Shown piece after piece: positions 5,434 through 6,674 of a DNA stretch of 6,674 nt. The notes under the pieces are model-generated. The model saw only the letters and a program-made list of their open reading frames with translations. It was not told where the DNA came from and made no database searches. The stretch is taken from assembly GCA_018715105.1 (NCBI GenBank), contig DVMG01000112.1, positions 1-6,674 on the forward strand. Reading direction: 5' to 3'. The translations under genes and the position numbers were made by a program. This DNA comes from Candidatus Ventricola intestinavium. Its GTDB lineage: Bacteria; Bacillota; Clostridia; Christensenellales; Aristaeellaceae. Within the stretch, counting starts at the first letter, position 1, and every line of letters begins with the position of its first letter.

Positions 5434-6293
5434 GAAAACTGCCGCGGAGTGATGCCGTATTCGGCCTTGAATGCGCGATAGAATGTGCTGTATTCCTGAA
5501 AGCCGCTCTGTGTGCCCGCTTCGGCTGCCCCCATACCATGGCGGATGTGCATGCGCGCCGCTTCCAGGCGTTTTTTGCGCACATATCCGGCCGCAGTCAG
5601 CCCGGTATGTCGCTTAAACAGACGCGAGAGTGTGTTTACATCCAGATAAAAGCGTTCGGCCAGGGCATTCAGGGTGAGATCGTCGCACAGATGGCTGTTG
5701 ATGTAAGCAGACACCGGCGCAAAGGAAGAAAACTGCGCATCCCGCGAGAGGATGGGAGCCCTCTGTTCCTCCTGCAAAAGAAGCCGAGCGATGCGGATCC
5801 CCAGCTCGGTAAGCAGGACCTGATTCATCTGCATACCGGCAAACAGGGGGGCTGCGTGCTCATCCAGAAGCGCAAGCAGGACGGCCTCCATGCGCACACG
5901 CGCCTGCCCGGATGGCACAAGGAGGACTCGGCTGCGGGATGGAGGCACGTGCAGGAGAATAAGAAGCCCCGGTACATGCGCGCACAGCTGATGCAGCAGG
6001 GCTTGACCGATCCGCAGCACAATCCGCTCGGAAGCCGGGGATTCCTCCGGAAGCAAAGCCGGGCTATGAAACGTATAGGGAGAGATCAAAAGCAGGCTGC
6101 CCGGCGTGAGCGCATAACGAAGGCCCTCGACTCTGTAAACAAGCCCGCCTTCCATCAGATAGTGGATTTCGTAGAAATCATGAGGAGGCACAGATGCCTG
6201 ACAGGCGCCGGCGCTCAGGCAGCGGCGGATTTCAAACTCTGCCTCCGGCAAGGGAATCCCCGCTGGGCTGCGGAGAAGAGATTCCATCTTCAT
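5415..6293 (-). CDS. AraC-family transcriptional regulator with cupin-type sensor domain
   Basis: This 292-residue cytoplasmic DNA-binding protein has the common two-domain AraC layout. The N-terminal part (about 15-100) is a cupin-like ligand domain, with HDFYEIHYLMEGG (38-50), the turn LTPGSLLLISP (62-72) and TFHS (74-77). The C-terminal part (about 190-288) is the double helix-turn-helix: the first unit is LTLNALAERFYLDVNTLSRLF (206-226) and the second runs about 255-286 with GFQEYSTFYRAFK and GITPRQF. Such proteins usually sense sugars or other small molecules and activate nearby transport or catabolic genes; the ligand is not readable here. The ATG at 6291-6293 is preceded on the minus strand by AAAGGG (6300-6305), six bases away; a second ATG two codons later is a weaker alternative. 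The gene converges with uvrC and diverges from the secreted-protein gene, which is its most likely target. Spacing within the second helix-turn-helix (GAAEAGTQSGF) is slightly unusual but still family-like. Confidence 0.93.
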   Translation of the reverse strand: MKMESLLRSPAGIPLPEAEFEIRRCLSAGACQASVPPHDFYEIHYLMEGGLVYRVEGLRYALTPGSLLLISPYTFHSPALLPEESPASERIVLRIGQALLHQLCAHVPGLLILLHVPPSRSRVLLVPSGQARVRMEAVLLALLDEHAAPLFAGMQMNQVLLTELGIRIARLLLQEEQRAPILSRDAQFSSFAPVSAYINSHLCDDLTLNALAERFYLDVNTLSRLFKRHTGLTAAGYVRKKRLEAARMHIRHGMGAAEAGTQSGFQEYSTFYRAFKAEYGITPRQFSLACRS

Positions 6294-6328
6294 AAAGAGC
6301 CCTTTCTTCCTAAAAGGAAAACAAACGG

Positions 6329-6354
6329 TTCAAAAAATGGATTAATTATTTGAA
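6329..6354. promoter_or_regulatory. Dyad, possible operator in the divergent promoter region
   Basis: TTCAAAAAAT (6329-6338) and ATTATTTGAA (6345-6354) form an inverted repeat matching at 9 of 10 positions around a 6-base spacer. It sits just downstream of the -10 box of the minus-strand promoter, over the expected start of transcription of the araC-type gene. A bound regulator here would repress that gene. The region is AT-rich, so chance symmetry is possible. Confidence 0.35.
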
Positions 6355-6378
6355 TATATTATACGATAAGATGATAAA
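6350..6378 (+). promoter_or_regulatory. Weak candidate promoter for the secreted-protein gene
   Basis: TTGAAT (6350-6355) and GATAAA (6373-6378) are separated by 17 bases and overlap the opposite-strand promoter. The -10 box is poor, which would fit a promoter that needs an activator such as the adjacent AraC-type protein. The resulting leader would be about 115 bases and contains a stem-loop, GTGGGA (6460-6465) with TTCCAC (6471-6476), just before the ribosome site. Confidence 0.25.
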
Positions 6379-6386
6379 AAATGCAA
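6358..6386 (-). promoter_or_regulatory. Promoter of the araC-type gene
   Basis: On the minus strand TTGCAT (6381-6386) serves as a weak -35 box and TATAAT (6358-6363) as a perfect -10 box, with a 17-base spacer. Transcription would start near 6351, leaving a leader of about 58 bases before the ATG. The local AT-rich stretch stands out from the GC-rich genes on both sides. Confidence 0.6.
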
Positions 6387-6498
6387 TGGAATATGTGCGA
6401 AAATGCCATGTACAGAATCCGTGAACTGCTGTATCCTGACAAAAGAAGGGAATGCGCCGGTGGGAGCGCGTTCCACGATGAGAAAGGAGGAGCGGACT

Positions 6499-6674
6499 GT
6501 GAAACACATGGCAAAGCGACTGGCGTGTTGCCTGATGAGCATGCTGCTGCTGATAAGCGGCGTGCCTGCTCTTGGCGAGGAGGGAGAAGAGCTGCATTAC
6601 ATCGAACCGACATGGGTTGAAAACGAGGATGGCCCGACCATCGGCTACACCGTCAAGGGCGTCCTGGAGGTGGA
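6499..6674 (+). CDS. Secreted protein of unknown function, N-terminal part (3' end outside window)
   Basis: Only the first 58 codons are visible. They begin with a typical signal peptide: basic MKHMAKR (1-7), a hydrophobic core (about 8-22, LACCLMSMLLLIS and beyond) and a likely signal peptidase I site after ALG (24-26), leaving a mature end EEGEEL. Cys10 and Cys11 lie within the hydrophobic core and do not form a lipobox. The mature part so far (HYIEPTWVENEDG, then GYTVKGVLEV) shows no family that I recognise. The GTG start is chosen because AAAGGAGG (6483-6490) ends eight bases before it; the in-frame ATG at 6508 would be 17 bases away. The gene is divergent from the AraC-type regulator, with 205 bases between them. 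It may be an exported binding or surface protein under that regulator's control, which is inference from gene order. Confidence 0.75.
   Translation, partial: MKHMAKRLACCLMSMLLLISGVPALGEEGEELHYIEPTWVENEDGPTIGYTVKGVLEV

Noticed and set aside
5072..5584. Minus-strand frame across the inverted repeat as a transposase remnant
   Set aside because: The translation shows no transposase motif and merely runs through the repeat and two flanking genes.
5538..6353. Plus-strand open frame opposite the araC-type gene
   Set aside because: The minus-strand frame has the cupin and double helix-turn-helix motifs; the plus-strand product has none and lacks a good ribosome site.
6381..6620. Plus-strand frame overlapping the secreted-protein start
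   Set aside because: It ends at 6620 in a different frame, lacks a ribosome site, and the competing frame has AAAGGAGG plus a signal peptide.

Overview
The window reads as chromosome of a GC-rich member of the Bacillota, most likely class Clostridia. The evidence is a FeoB-associated Cys-rich membrane protein beside feoB, a DUF1292 (YrzB-like) acidic protein, strong AGGAGG-type ribosome binding sites, GTG starts at two genes, and a UvrC whose N-terminus resembles the Bacillus form. The exact genus cannot be read from this sequence.

Layout. Positions 1-1485 hold the 3' two-thirds of feoB, which enters from the left edge. Positions 1642-1794 hold a 50-residue Cys-rich membrane protein of the FeoB-associated type, too short for routine gene callers. 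Positions 1877-2641 hold a ZIP-family metal transporter of the GufA type. These three genes run the same way and form a metal-uptake block. A good sigma-A-type promoter at 2666-2694 then starts a DUF1292 gene (2734-3048), which is closed by a hairpin terminator at 3072-3104. Next comes a short leader region with a palindrome and a possible 17-codon leader ORF, then uvrC (3213-5165). On the opposite strand an AraC-family regulator (5415-6293) converges on uvrC. Between the two lies a 187-bp imperfect inverted repeat that no gene explains. From the far side of the araC-type gene an AT-rich divergent promoter region (6294-6498) leads into a secreted protein gene (6499 onward) cut by the right edge.

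How the parts may work together. FeoB imports ferrous iron through the inner membrane, the small Cys-rich protein probably assists it, and the ZIP transporter imports a divalent metal such as Zn, Fe or Mn. UvrC is the dual-incision nuclease of nucleotide excision repair and appears to stand apart from the metal genes. The AraC-type protein may control its divergent neighbour, but this is inferred from gene order only.

Most of the window is ordinary housekeeping and accessory chromosome. The least explained element is the structured inverted repeat at 5166-5352. Other points worth checking are the uvrC leader ORF, the alternative RNA pairings around 1520-1558 and 1832-1882, and the dyad in the araC-type promoter. 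I saw no CRISPR array, tRNA, rRNA, transposase, phage gene or clear new defence system.
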